This document shows, piece after piece, positions 43,859 to 52,046 of a stretch of 64,000 bases of DNA. The stretch spans positions 124,001 through 188,000 of the forward strand of contig JAURZL010000019.1 in the NCBI GenBank assembly GCA_030653365.1. The letters are read 5' to 3'. A program made the position numbers and the translations under genes. Position 1 is the stretch's first letter; every line of letters starts with the position of its first letter. A model generated the notes under the pieces. The model searched no databases. It was not told the origin of the DNA and was given only the letters and a program-made list of their open reading frames with translations. The DNA is from Anaerolineaceae bacterium (lineage in GTDB: Bacteria; Chloroflexota; Anaerolineae; Anaerolineales; Anaerolineaceae).

Positions 43859-45426
43859 ACAAGCAATCTATTCAAAAATCCGCCGCGAGTGGTTTGGTGT
43901 TTGGAATCATTGTAATTTTTTTCGCGTTAATTGGTTTCACAGTCGTATTTTCAGGTTTGATACAGAAAGCATTAGGCCAATCTTTAGGGGTAGGTCAAAT
44001 TCCTTCCATCAGCAGTTTCCTCATATTTTTAGGTTTATTGGGGATATGGAATGGTTGGCGTGCATCCCGACAGGATAAACATGAGTCACTTTTAGTAAGC
44101 AAGGTGCTGGGTAGATCTGCCATTGCAGGTCTGACAGCCGGTGTTTTGGTAATGGTTTATGCACTGATCGTCGGAGCGCTTGATAATCGTGGAATCAACT
44201 TGCGTACTTACCTGAGCCAACTCTCCTCGGAGTCGGTCAGGTTCTTCCTATTTAATCAGAGTATGGTTGTAGGTGGATTAATTCATGTATTCTACAGCAC
44301 AGTATTGGCTGTAGTGGGTGGTTTTCTAGCTGTAGCCAGCGAACGCAGCCGTGATCGCGTGAAATCAACTCGAGAATCCGTTCAGAAATGGTCACAGGAC
44401 CGCTGGTTGGGCAAGTTACAGGGAAAACCCTACGTCAGTTATATTTTGATGGGTGTGGTTCTGCTGTTATTGGTCTTGTTACCACGCACATGGGGCGCTT
44501 ACTGGAATTATGTAATGGGAACTGTTGGAATCTACGTTCTGTTAGGTCTCGGTTTGAACATTATCGTTGGCCTTTCCGGTCAATTGGTGTTGGGCTATGT
44601 AGCTTTCTTTGCGATTGGTGCTTATACCTTCGCGCTGACTACTTCACCGGAACCGCATAATCTGGTCTGGAATTTCTGGATTGCTCTGGGGGTAGCAGTC
44701 CTGGCGGCAGCCTTATCCGGCATTTTGATTGGTTTACCAATCATGCGTTTGCGTGGTGATTATCTCGCGATTGTGACTTTGGGTTTTGGGGAGATAATTC
44801 GAATTTTATTGCGAAGTGATATATTGAAAGATTTCACCATGGGACCAAGAGGTGTCCGAAATATTGCTGGTCCCACCTTATTTGGCCGATCATTTACAAC
44901 AGATGTTGATTTCATGTATTTGATTATTCTGGCCGTCTTGCTCTCGATCTTTCTGGCCAGACGCTGGCAGGAGTCCAGCATTGGACGTGCGTGGTTAGCA
45001 ATCAGCCAGGATGAGACCGTAGCGCAGGCAACTGGTGTTGATACCCAAAAATATAAATTGTTAGCACTATCCCTGGGCGCTGCTTTTGCTGGATTGGGAG
45101 GTGCATTGTTTGCCTCACGTAACCAATTCACTGGTCCCGAAGACCATGCCTTGATGGTTTCGATTAACGTTCTGGTTCTGGTAATTGTAGGCGGTATGGG
45201 CAGCATCCCGGGTGTTATATTGGGAGCCTTTACCTTAAAAGGCCTGCCAGAGATTCTTAGAGAGATGGAAAGTTACCGTTTATTGGTTTTTGGTGCTTTG
45301 CTGGTAGTGATGATGATCATCCGGCCGGAAGGTTTATGGCCTGCGCGGCGTCCTAAATTAGAGGTACCAGTCGGACAGGAAAAACCACCAGTCCCCTTGC
45401 CTGCAACAGCAGGAGGTGAACAATGA
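43855..45426 (+). CDS. livM: Branched-chain amino acid ABC transporter permease LivM, N-terminally extended
   Basis: 523-aa permease. The C-terminal about 330 residues are standard LivM: GLGLNIIVGLSGQLVLGYVAFFAIGAY, MRLRGDYLAIVTLGFGEIIRILL, VGGMGSIPGVILGAF. The first about 190 residues add three to four helices and a basic loop (ASERSRDRVKSTRESVQKW) not needed by typical LivM proteins of 300-420 aa. Translationally coupled to livH and livG by four-nt overlaps. Confidence 0.9.
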   Translation: MNKQSIQKSAASGLVFGIIVIFFALIGFTVVFSGLIQKALGQSLGVGQIPSISSFLIFLGLLGIWNGWRASRQDKHESLLVSKVLGRSAIAGLTAGVLVMVYALIVGALDNRGINLRTYLSQLSSESVRFFLFNQSMVVGGLIHVFYSTVLAVVGGFLAVASERSRDRVKSTRESVQKWSQDRWLGKLQGKPYVSYILMGVVLLLLVLLPRTWGAYWNYVMGTVGIYVLLGLGLNIIVGLSGQLVLGYVAFFAIGAYTFALTTSPEPHNLVWNFWIALGVAVLAAALSGILIGLPIMRLRGDYLAIVTLGFGEIIRILLRSDILKDFTMGPRGVRNIAGPTLFGRSFTTDVDFMYLIILAVLLSIFLARRWQESSIGRAWLAISQDETVAQATGVDTQKYKLLALSLGAAFAGLGGALFASRNQFTGPEDHALMVSINVLVLVIVGGMGSIPGVILGAFTLKGLPEILREMESYRLLVFGALLVVMMIIRPEGLWPARRPKLEVPVGQEKPPVPLPATAGGEQ

Positions 45427-46235
45427 ACACAGTACTGGAAGCCCGTCAGGTATCCAAGATCTTTGGTGGTCTGGTTGCTGTCAATAAAGTTGATCTGGTT
45501 GTTCCGGAAAGCTCGATTGCCAGTATTATCGGCCCGAATGGCGCAGGCAAGACTACCTTGTTCAACTGCATTTCTGGATTCTACAAGCCAGAAATCGGGG
45601 ATGTGCTGTTCAATGGCCGCCCAATTCAGGGTATGCTGACGGATAAGATTGCTGCATTGGGTATAGCCCGTACATACCAGAATATTCGCTTGTTTAAAAA
45701 TATGTCCGCTGTAGAGAATGTAATGGTGGGTTTCGAACCTCACCTGAAGCATGGTTGGATTACAGCAATGGTCAAAACACCTGGTTATCAAAAAGAACAA
45801 AAACATATTATCAATGAAGCCAGCCGTTTATTACATTATGTTGGACTCGCTGGTTTGGGTGATAATCTGGCATTAAACCTGCCGTATGGGGCTCAAAGAC
45901 GTCTGGAAATTGCCCGGGCATTAGCCAATCAACCCAAATTATTATTGCTGGATGAACCCACGGCTGGGATGAATCCACAAGAAACCGATGAGATGAAAGA
46001 TTTTATCCGTCAAATTCGCGATGATCTGGGAATAACAATTATTCTCATTGAGCATGATATGCGCGTGGTGATGAATATATCCGATCAAATTTCCGTTTTG
46101 GATTATGGCGAAAAAATTGCTGAAGGGAATCCGAAAGAAATTCAAGCCAATCCACGGGTAATTGAGGCGTATCTGGGACCTGGAGCAGCAGCACTATCGG
46201 AAAAATATCGACGGGAGAAAGTTCATGATGCTTGA
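45423..46235 (+). CDS. livG: Branched-chain amino acid ABC transporter ATP-binding protein LivG
   Basis: 270-aa ATPase. Walker A GPNGAGKTT, LPYGAQRRLEIARALA as signature, Walker B LLLLDEPTAGMNPQE, His switch IEHDMRVVM. YGAQRR instead of LSGGQ is typical of LivG. Overlaps livF by 11 nt. Confidence 0.94.
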   Translation: MNTVLEARQVSKIFGGLVAVNKVDLVVPESSIASIIGPNGAGKTTLFNCISGFYKPEIGDVLFNGRPIQGMLTDKIAALGIARTYQNIRLFKNMSAVENVMVGFEPHLKHGWITAMVKTPGYQKEQKHIINEASRLLHYVGLAGLGDNLALNLPYGAQRRLEIARALANQPKLLLLDEPTAGMNPQETDEMKDFIRQIRDDLGITIILIEHDMRVVMNISDQISVLDYGEKIAEGNPKEIQANPRVIEAYLGPGAAALSEKYRREKVHDA

Positions 46236-46935
46236 AGTTGAAAACCTGAACGTACATTATGGTGCAATCCATGCTTTAAAAGGGGTTTCATTTCACTTGG
46301 AAGAAGGTGAGATTATTGCTTTGATTGGTGCCAACGGAGCCGGAAAATCTACCACTTTAAACACCATCTCCCGCCTGAATAAACCAACATTGGGCGATAT
46401 TCGTTACAAAGGCGTATCAATTGTGGAAACTCCTCCCCAGGATATTGTCACAAAAGGAATTGTACAGGTGCCGGAAGGAAGAAGAATTTTCCCCAAAATG
46501 TCGGTGGTAGAGAATCTTGAGATGGGCGCCTATATCTTTTCAGATCGACAACGGATTGAAGCTGATATCGAAATGGTATTTGGTAAGTTCCCCCGTCTGC
46601 GTGAAAGACGAAAACAACTGGGTGGTACTCTTTCTGGGGGCGAACAACAAATGCTGGCGATTGGACGTGGTTTGATGGCGCGTCCACAGCTGATGCTTCT
46701 GGACGAACCTTCCATGGGGCTGGCACCCATCATCGTTGAACAGATCTTTGACATAATCCAGGAGATCAATCATCAGGGAACGTCGATCCTGCTGGTGGAA
46801 CAGAATGCACAGATGGCTTTGTCCATTGCTGATCGTGGATATGTGTTTGAAACCGGCAAAATTGTTCTGGAAGGTCCAGCCAATGATTTGTTAGAAGATC
46901 CGATGGTCAAAGAAGCATATCTGGGTGGTGGATAG
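46225..46935 (+). CDS. livF: Branched-chain amino acid ABC transporter ATP-binding protein LivF
   Basis: 236-aa ATPase. Walker A GANGAGKST, VPEGRRIFPKMSVVENLEMGA (LivF-specific), LSGGEQQMLAIGR, Walker B LMLLDEPSMGLAP. Two adjacent ATGs (46225, 46228) follow GGGAG; the first is used. Last gene of the operon, before a strong terminator. Confidence 0.94.
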   Translation: MMLEVENLNVHYGAIHALKGVSFHLEEGEIIALIGANGAGKSTTLNTISRLNKPTLGDIRYKGVSIVETPPQDIVTKGIVQVPEGRRIFPKMSVVENLEMGAYIFSDRQRIEADIEMVFGKFPRLRERRKQLGGTLSGGEQQMLAIGRGLMARPQLMLLDEPSMGLAPIIVEQIFDIIQEINHQGTSILLVEQNAQMALSIADRGYVFETGKIVLEGPANDLLEDPMVKEAYLGGG

Positions 46936-46968
46936 AAAGTCAGATTTTTGGATTGAAATATCAAATGG

Positions 46969-47000
46969 AACAGGTTATCCAAAGTGGGTAACCTGTTTTT
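46969..47000 (+). terminator. Intrinsic terminator of the liv operon
   Basis: AACAGGTTATCC / GGGTAACCTGTT (12 bp, one G-U), 5-nt loop, T5 tail, 33 nt after the livF stop. Confidence 0.85.
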
Positions 47001-47128
47001 GATTTAGTTAACTCATAATCTAATTTAATAATCAAAAGATTTTCTACGGGTAATCCTGCTAAAAATACCCTCAACCCCAATTTGTTTAGATAAAACAATA
47101 TCATAATAGATTATGAAAATATAAAAAA

Positions 47129-47179
47129 TATTAGCAATCCGTTAATTAATATTGACATAAAATTAACTTAATGCTAATA
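47129..47179. promoter_or_regulatory. 51-bp nested palindrome, toxin-antitoxin operator
   Basis: Two inverted repeats share one axis: TATTAGCA (47129-47136) with TGCTAATA (47172-47179), and inside them GTTAATT (47141-47147) with AATTAAC (47161-47167), separated by 4 nt on each side. The -35 lies in the centre and the -10 in the outer right arm. Fits autorepression by the antitoxin. Confidence 0.6.
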
Positions 47180-47180
47180 T
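47152..47180 (+). promoter_or_regulatory. Toxin-antitoxin promoter, leaderless
   Basis: TTGACA (47152-47157), 17-nt spacer, TAATAT (47175-47180), six nt, then GTG 47187. AAGGAA between -10 and start could also serve as Shine-Dalgarno. Confidence 0.7.
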
Positions 47181-47186
47181 AAGGAA

Positions 47187-47444
47187 GTGTTTAAAATAAT
47201 CTATTCATCTCAGGCTGTGAAAACATTACTAAAAATTCCTCGCAATACAGCTAAAATTATTCGTGAAAAGATTAATGTACTGGCTACTGATCCTTACAAT
47301 ACTTTCTTAGATGCAAAAAAACTACAAGGAAGATCGGGGCATCGATTGCGTGTTGGTGATTGGCGAATTATTTACGAAATAAAAAATGATGAATTAATAA
47401 TAATTATTTTGAAAATTGCATCTAGAGGAGATGTTTACAAATGA
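47187..47444 (+). CDS. RelE/ParE-family toxin
   Basis: 85-aa mRNA-interferase-like toxin. KIIYSSQAVKTLLKIP start, LDAKKLQGRSGHRLRVGDWRIIYEI is the RelE core with catalytic basic residues (K, R, R), and IIIILKIASRGDVYK is the family end. GTG start. Overlaps the antitoxin gene by four nt; toxin-first order as in HigBA. Confidence 0.9.
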   Translation: MFKIIYSSQAVKTLLKIPRNTAKIIREKINVLATDPYNTFLDAKKLQGRSGHRLRVGDWRIIYEIKNDELIIIILKIASRGDVYK

Positions 47445-47821
47445 CTGTTCAGGTGATAAAAAACAAAGATGAATTGGAATGGGCTGTAATTCCTTATAAT
47501 GATTACTTAACTTTGATAGAGAAAGCTGAAATGTTGGATGATGTTGATGATTACGATCGAATCCAATCCGCTATTATTCGAGGAGAAGAAGAACTAATAC
47601 CCAGTGAAATTGTGGATGCTATTTTAGACGGACAGACTCCGGTTAAAGTATTCCGTGAATACAGGTTATTGACACAGCATGAACTGGCAGATAAGGTTAG
47701 GATCAGTGTTCCATATTTATCTCAAATAGAAACTCAAAAACGCCAGGGTTCAATCAGAGTGCTTACTGCAATTGCCAGAGCCTTAAATGTCACATTGGAT
47801 ATGATTTTAGTAGAAAATTAA
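47441..47821 (+). CDS. Xre-type antitoxin with Phd-like N-terminus
   Basis: 126-aa antitoxin. Residues about 10-60 (WAVIPYNDYLTLIEKAEMLDDVDD) resemble the Phd/YefM N-terminal segment. Residues about 65-125 are a helix-turn-helix of Xre type (LTQHELADKVRISVPYLSQIETQKRQGSIRVLTAIA). So it joins two antitoxin-like modules. Probable repressor at the nested palindrome. Confidence 0.88.
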   Translation: MTVQVIKNKDELEWAVIPYNDYLTLIEKAEMLDDVDDYDRIQSAIIRGEEELIPSEIVDAILDGQTPVKVFREYRLLTQHELADKVRISVPYLSQIETQKRQGSIRVLTAIARALNVTLDMILVEN

Positions 47822-47948
47822 AATCACCCAAATTTTGATTATAGAAAATTTTTCAGAGTATTATCTTATCTATTGGATTTATTAATGGATAGATCTGGAA
47901 TTATTTTTCCAGCTATAATTATTTAATTACAAACGTTCAGGAGGAAAA

Positions 47949-48266
47949 ATGGTTGGGAATGTAGTATGTAGTCATTGTGAATCTGCCATCCCTGCAGATT
48001 CCAAATTCTGTCCAAATTGTGGAGCTGAATATGAGCCGGAAAAACCTGTAAGTCAGGTTAATTACATTCCTGTTCAACCATCCCAACAATCGCAACCTCC
48101 TCAATTTTCACAAGCTCCAGTTCAGCCTGTGATTCCTAATATGGTTGTAGAAACAGGAAAATCAAAAAAGAATCTATTTTTCATTATCGCAATTGTTGCG
48201 GTTGTCTTAATTTGTGTTTGTATTCTTGCGATTATTGCAATATTCAATTTAAGAGTGGCAGGATAA
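47949..48266 (+). CDS. Zinc-ribbon single-span membrane protein
   Basis: 105-aa protein. N-terminal zinc ribbon CSHC...CPNC (residues 6-25), a Pro/Gln-rich linker (VQPSQQSQPPQFSQAPVQP), and one C-terminal helix (NLFFIIAIVAVVLICVCILAIIAIF). SD AGGAGG. Common architecture of uncharacterised bacterial proteins; function unknown. Confidence 0.75.
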   Translation: MVGNVVCSHCESAIPADSKFCPNCGAEYEPEKPVSQVNYIPVQPSQQSQPPQFSQAPVQPVIPNMVVETGKSKKNLFFIIAIVAVVLICVCILAIIAIFNLRVAG

Positions 48267-48310
48267 GCCTGCCAAAGACTCATTCCCTTAATTTTGAAAA
48301 GCTAGAGTAG

Positions 48311-49498
48311 TCACTTTAAGACAAGTTGTGTTTGCGGTTCTCCCAGATACACATTTCCATCTTCGGTGACCAACACATCTTCTTCAAGTCCAATATATCC
48401 ATATCCCTCCAATGCGATCCCCAGCTCGATGGTGTAGACCTGGTCTTTCTCAATCATCTGGTTGGGTAGATCACCATAAACTTCCCATTGGGGTCCCAGG
48501 ATACCACCTCCGTCATGCGCACGTTTGCCTAGCTGATGTCCGGTGGCGTAATGATATTCGGGGTATCCGGCATCTACTATGACCTTACGAGCCGCCTGAT
48601 CCACCTCCAATCCTGTGACCCCAGGACGTAATACCTCCCTTGCAGCTTCGATTGCCTGGCGTACCAGATCGAAACCTTGCAGCACTTCAACTGGTGCTTC
48701 GCTTTCTTCAGTTCGTAACAGGTAGACCATGCGTTGAATATCGGAACAATAACCATCCTTCTGGACGCCAAAGTCAAAGTGCACCAGATGCCCTGGTTCA
48801 AGCTGGATATCGGTGGGAGCAGCATGTCCAACCGGCGAATCCGGACCACTATTGACTGCCGGACAGCCTTCATAAGTCCAGGCAGCCAGAAGGTTACGAT
48901 CAGCTATTTGTTTATGCATGAAATCAGCAACATCCTTTTCGGTCATTCCTGGGTTCATAAATTTATATGTGTGTTGATAAATATCCAAAGTTTCTGCAAT
49001 GGCGGCTTTGATGAGGTCAATCTCGGTGGCTGTTTTTCTGCCATTTAGAGCTGCGATGATATCTTCAGCAGAGCATAAGCGTTTTCCATATGGTGTATCT
49101 GCAAGCATTTTTAAGAGCAATTGATACATTCCATAACTCAAGCCATCTGCCATAACATTGCTGAGGCTGGTGTTGATCGCTATTTTTGCTGGATTGAGAC
49201 GCTGCAATTCAGACAAAAGATTCTGGCTGATACCGCCATCACAGGGAATAATTGTCTGATAAGCACCGATTAAACGGGTAGTCTCCGCATCGATACGACC
49301 GACAATTGCGATTGTCTCGCCTGAACGGTGGATTAGCAAGGCACTTTGTCGGGTGAGAGTTGCTTCACCATAAATAACCGGTAAGATGGGATCCGAATTG
49401 ACCGATGTTTCTCGGACGAAAATTAGCCAGAGATCGATGTCTTGCTCCGCTAAGATACTGACTGCTTGTCGAACTTTTTCTTGGATCAGTGTTGCCAT
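48311..49498 (-). CDS. M24 family metallopeptidase (Xaa-Pro peptidase type)
   Basis: 395-aa cytosolic peptidase. Creatinase-N domain about 1-150, M24 domain from about 155 with the five metal ligands visible: Asp in VHFDFGVQKDGYCSDIQR (two Asp), His in TGHQLGKRAHDGG, Glu in YTIELGI, Glu in LEEDVLVTEDG. ATG 49498 (MATLIQEK) with AAGGAG preferred over an upstream in-frame ATG. Substrate probably small N-terminal dipeptides; not further resolved. Confidence 0.87.
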   Translation of the reverse strand: MATLIQEKVRQAVSILAEQDIDLWLIFVRETSVNSDPILPVIYGEATLTRQSALLIHRSGETIAIVGRIDAETTRLIGAYQTIIPCDGGISQNLLSELQRLNPAKIAINTSLSNVMADGLSYGMYQLLLKMLADTPYGKRLCSAEDIIAALNGRKTATEIDLIKAAIAETLDIYQHTYKFMNPGMTEKDVADFMHKQIADRNLLAAWTYEGCPAVNSGPDSPVGHAAPTDIQLEPGHLVHFDFGVQKDGYCSDIQRMVYLLRTEESEAPVEVLQGFDLVRQAIEAAREVLRPGVTGLEVDQAARKVIVDAGYPEYHYATGHQLGKRAHDGGGILGPQWEVYGDLPNQMIEKDQVYTIELGIALEGYGYIGLEEDVLVTEDGNVYLGEPQTQLVLK

Positions 49499-49616
49499 GG
49501 AGTCTCCTTTATCGATGATTTTTTGTGGATAAAATGTTGAAATTTCGTACATAAATCTGGTTCCAATGCTATTATTATAAAAGTTATTAGTATGATCTCA
49601 ATAAATCGGGGCAAGT

Positions 49617-49654
49617 GGGTGTTTTTGGCGTGCAGCCGCACGCCAAAAACACCC
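49617..49654. repeat. GGTGTTTTT-type hairpin, copy 2
   Basis: Perfect 16-bp inverted repeat starting GGGTGTTTTTGGCGTG with a 6-nt loop (CAGCCG). It lies between divergent genes, where no terminator is expected. Arms match those at 32313 and 62752. Confidence 0.6.
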
Positions 49655-49709
49655 TAGCCACTAATTATTGAAAGGATACAGTTATTACTCCATTATATAG
49701 GATCACCTC

Positions 49710-50837
49710 ATGATAAAAATTGAAAAAATTAACCGACAGGATCGAAAATTAGTTGGGGAGTTCGTTGAATTGCCTTATAGACTCTATCAGGGGGTCCCAC
49801 AATGGGTACCTTTTATGAAAGTGGATGTCAGGAATATGTTGGATCCAAAAAAACACCCATTCTACGAACATTCGGACGCACAGGCATTTCTTGCTGTTCG
49901 CAATGGACAGACAGTGGGACGTGTTGCCGTTATGGAGAACCGTTTATACAATCAGGTGCAGAATAAGAAGGTAGCCAGTTTTGACTTATTGGAATCCGAG
50001 AATGATCTGGACGTGATCAAAGCACTTTTTGGTGCTGCAAAAGAATGGGCTGACCAACGAGAATTGACTCAGATGATTGGGCCAAAACCATTTGGTCTGG
50101 GTGATGGTTATGGCATTCTGGTGGATGGATTTGATAAACGCCAGATGATGATCATGATGAATTACAACCTGCCTTATTTACCGCGTCTTATGGAAGAATA
50201 TGGCTTCGAAAAAGAAGTTGATTTTGTTTCTTGCCAGATCGAAATCTCCAAATTTTCCATGCCGGAAAAGGTGAAACGAGTCGCAGAGAGGGTATTAGAA
50301 AAAGGAACAATCAGTGTGCGCGGATTTAAAACCAGATCCGAATTAAGGACTGTCGGAAAAGAAATCGGTGAGATTTATAACAAAGTCTTTGTGAAAAATT
50401 GGGAATATTATCCATACACCAAACGTGAAATTGAGACGGCGATTGAAAATGTGATTTTGTTTGCTGATCCCCGCATGATAAAAGTATTGATGGATGGAGA
50501 AAAAATCATCGGGTTTTTATTTGCCTTCCCGGATGTTTCTCGAGCGATTCAACGTCATAAAGGTCAGCTCAATCCAATCAGCATCCTCGATCTGCTGCGG
50601 GAAGCCAAACGAGCTGATATCGTCTCAGTGAATGGGATGGGCGTGATGGAAGAATACCATGGTAGAGGTGGAAATGCATTGCTGTATTATGAAATGGAAA
50701 AAACAGTCAAATCTCGCCATTTCAAGTATGCTGAATTTACGCAGGTAGCTGAAAGTGCAGAACAAATGCGCAAAGATTTAATAACTCTGGGTGGTGCAGA
50801 GGTAAAAAATCATCGCGTATATCGAATAAATATTTAG
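49710..50837 (+). CDS. GNAT-like acetyltransferase (YghO-type)
   Basis: 375-aa soluble protein. N-terminal half (KLVGEFVELPYRLYQGVPQWVPFM, ...GRVAVMENR) and C-terminal GNAT-like half (DIVSVNGMGVMEEYHGRGGNALLYYEME) with the acetyl-CoA loop as G-R-G-x-N. Resembles the YghO/N-acetyltransferase family whose substrates are unknown. ATG with GGATC upstream. Tail-to-tail with the next gene, 8 bp apart. Confidence 0.7.
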   Translation: MIKIEKINRQDRKLVGEFVELPYRLYQGVPQWVPFMKVDVRNMLDPKKHPFYEHSDAQAFLAVRNGQTVGRVAVMENRLYNQVQNKKVASFDLLESENDLDVIKALFGAAKEWADQRELTQMIGPKPFGLGDGYGILVDGFDKRQMMIMMNYNLPYLPRLMEEYGFEKEVDFVSCQIEISKFSMPEKVKRVAERVLEKGTISVRGFKTRSELRTVGKEIGEIYNKVFVKNWEYYPYTKREIETAIENVILFADPRMIKVLMDGEKIIGFLFAFPDVSRAIQRHKGQLNPISILDLLREAKRADIVSVNGMGVMEEYHGRGGNALLYYEMEKTVKSRHFKYAEFTQVAESAEQMRKDLITLGGAEVKNHRVYRINI

Positions 50838-50845
50838 TTATTGAT

Positions 50846-51808
50846 TTACGGTGTCAAACAATTGACGGTAAAGGTCTGCTCGTTGAAATTCTGGTTGTTG
50901 GGATTATCAATGTAGAGCGATACCTTCCCTGTCCAGCTGTAACCTGCACTTGTCCCAATCGGCATGGAAAAGTCAGGTAATGTTTTTTGACCGGCAGAAT
51001 CAAAGGTAATCTCCATCAGCGAAGATTTATAGCCATCTTCACGCTGATAATAGTAAGTCACCTTACCAGCACCATTTGTTGTAATTTTTCCGCGCAGGGT
51101 GATTGGGAATGGGCAGACACCGGTATAACTACCAGGAATCATTTCAAATGAAGCAGCTGTGACTGCATAAGGGGGTACGGTTGGTGCTACAACTTTTATA
51201 ATAACCCAGAAAGGATCATTTTCATTTCCTAATCCGAATGAATCGCCAGAGGGATTACGAATTTTCCAGTTACTGCGATACGTATCAGGGGAAGATGGAG
51301 CTTTCAGGTTGACGGAGATATCAATTGCCTGTCCAGGTGGAACATCGTTATTGATTGCAACCGTAGTAGGTCCATCCAAACCCTCTCCGCTGTCAAAAAC
51401 TATCGCATATCCGCTTGTCCAGGTGCACGAACCATCATTTTGTAAACGCCAGGTTTTTGTAAATGCATTTCCAGGTGACATGGTTGTATTATCAGGAATT
51501 GTTATGTCATCTACAAAAAGTGCACGGTCGCATGGTGCATCACTGCTGACGGGAGCTGCCGTGAAGATTGGTTCTGGATTTTGTTGAATGGGTTCAATAA
51601 CAGGTTGTTCCTGTACAGGTTCTAAAAGGGTAGGAAGTGGAGGTTTTGGAGTCCCTTCCTGCATTTTTGCCTGAACCGTCAAAGCCGCTGCTGTATAAGC
51701 CATATCACTCTCAGTTGTCGGCCCACCTTTTGTAGCAGACAAATTACAGGCAGAGAGGATCATTGATAATAAAAGAAAAACGGAAAGGATCAGGCTAACT
51801 TTTTTCAT
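50846..51808 (-). CDS. Lipoprotein with NBR1-type Ig-like domain
   Basis: 320-aa lipoprotein. Lipobox MILSAC (Cys about 21). Residues about 100-210 match the NBR1 Ig-like domain: FVDDITIPDNTTMSPGNAF, TKTWRLQNDGSCTWTSGY, VNLKAPSSPDTYRSNWKI. C-terminal domain (about 215-320) beta-rich, no named family. SD GGGAGTCG. Common in Chloroflexota as surface lipoproteins of unknown role. Confidence 0.85.
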   Translation of the reverse strand: MKKVSLILSVFLLLSMILSACNLSATKGGPTTESDMAYTAAALTVQAKMQEGTPKPPLPTLLEPVQEQPVIEPIQQNPEPIFTAAPVSSDAPCDRALFVDDITIPDNTTMSPGNAFTKTWRLQNDGSCTWTSGYAIVFDSGEGLDGPTTVAINNDVPPGQAIDISVNLKAPSSPDTYRSNWKIRNPSGDSFGLGNENDPFWVIIKVVAPTVPPYAVTAASFEMIPGSYTGVCPFPITLRGKITTNGAGKVTYYYQREDGYKSSLMEITFDSAGQKTLPDFSMPIGTSAGYSWTGKVSLYIDNPNNQNFNEQTFTVNCLTP

Positions 51809-52046
51809 TTTCGACTCCCTAACTTCAAAATTACAGTTTGCAATATACCCATGATAAAGAAAGGAATTTCCCTTTGTACCTAAAATTATAGCAGTTTATC
51901 AATAATTAAATAAATTAATTAATTAGGTAAATCAATAACACCTTTTATTTCCAAACCTTGAAATGGGAGCAATTTTCCGTTACATTAATAGAGATGGTTG
52001 AAATTTTGTTATTTAAATCGAAATTGAATAAAAAAAGGAGGAAATA

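Noticed and set aside
45273..45806. 177-aa minus-strand ORF across livM/livG
   Set aside because: Shadow of two conserved ABC genes in the opposite strand; no start signal.
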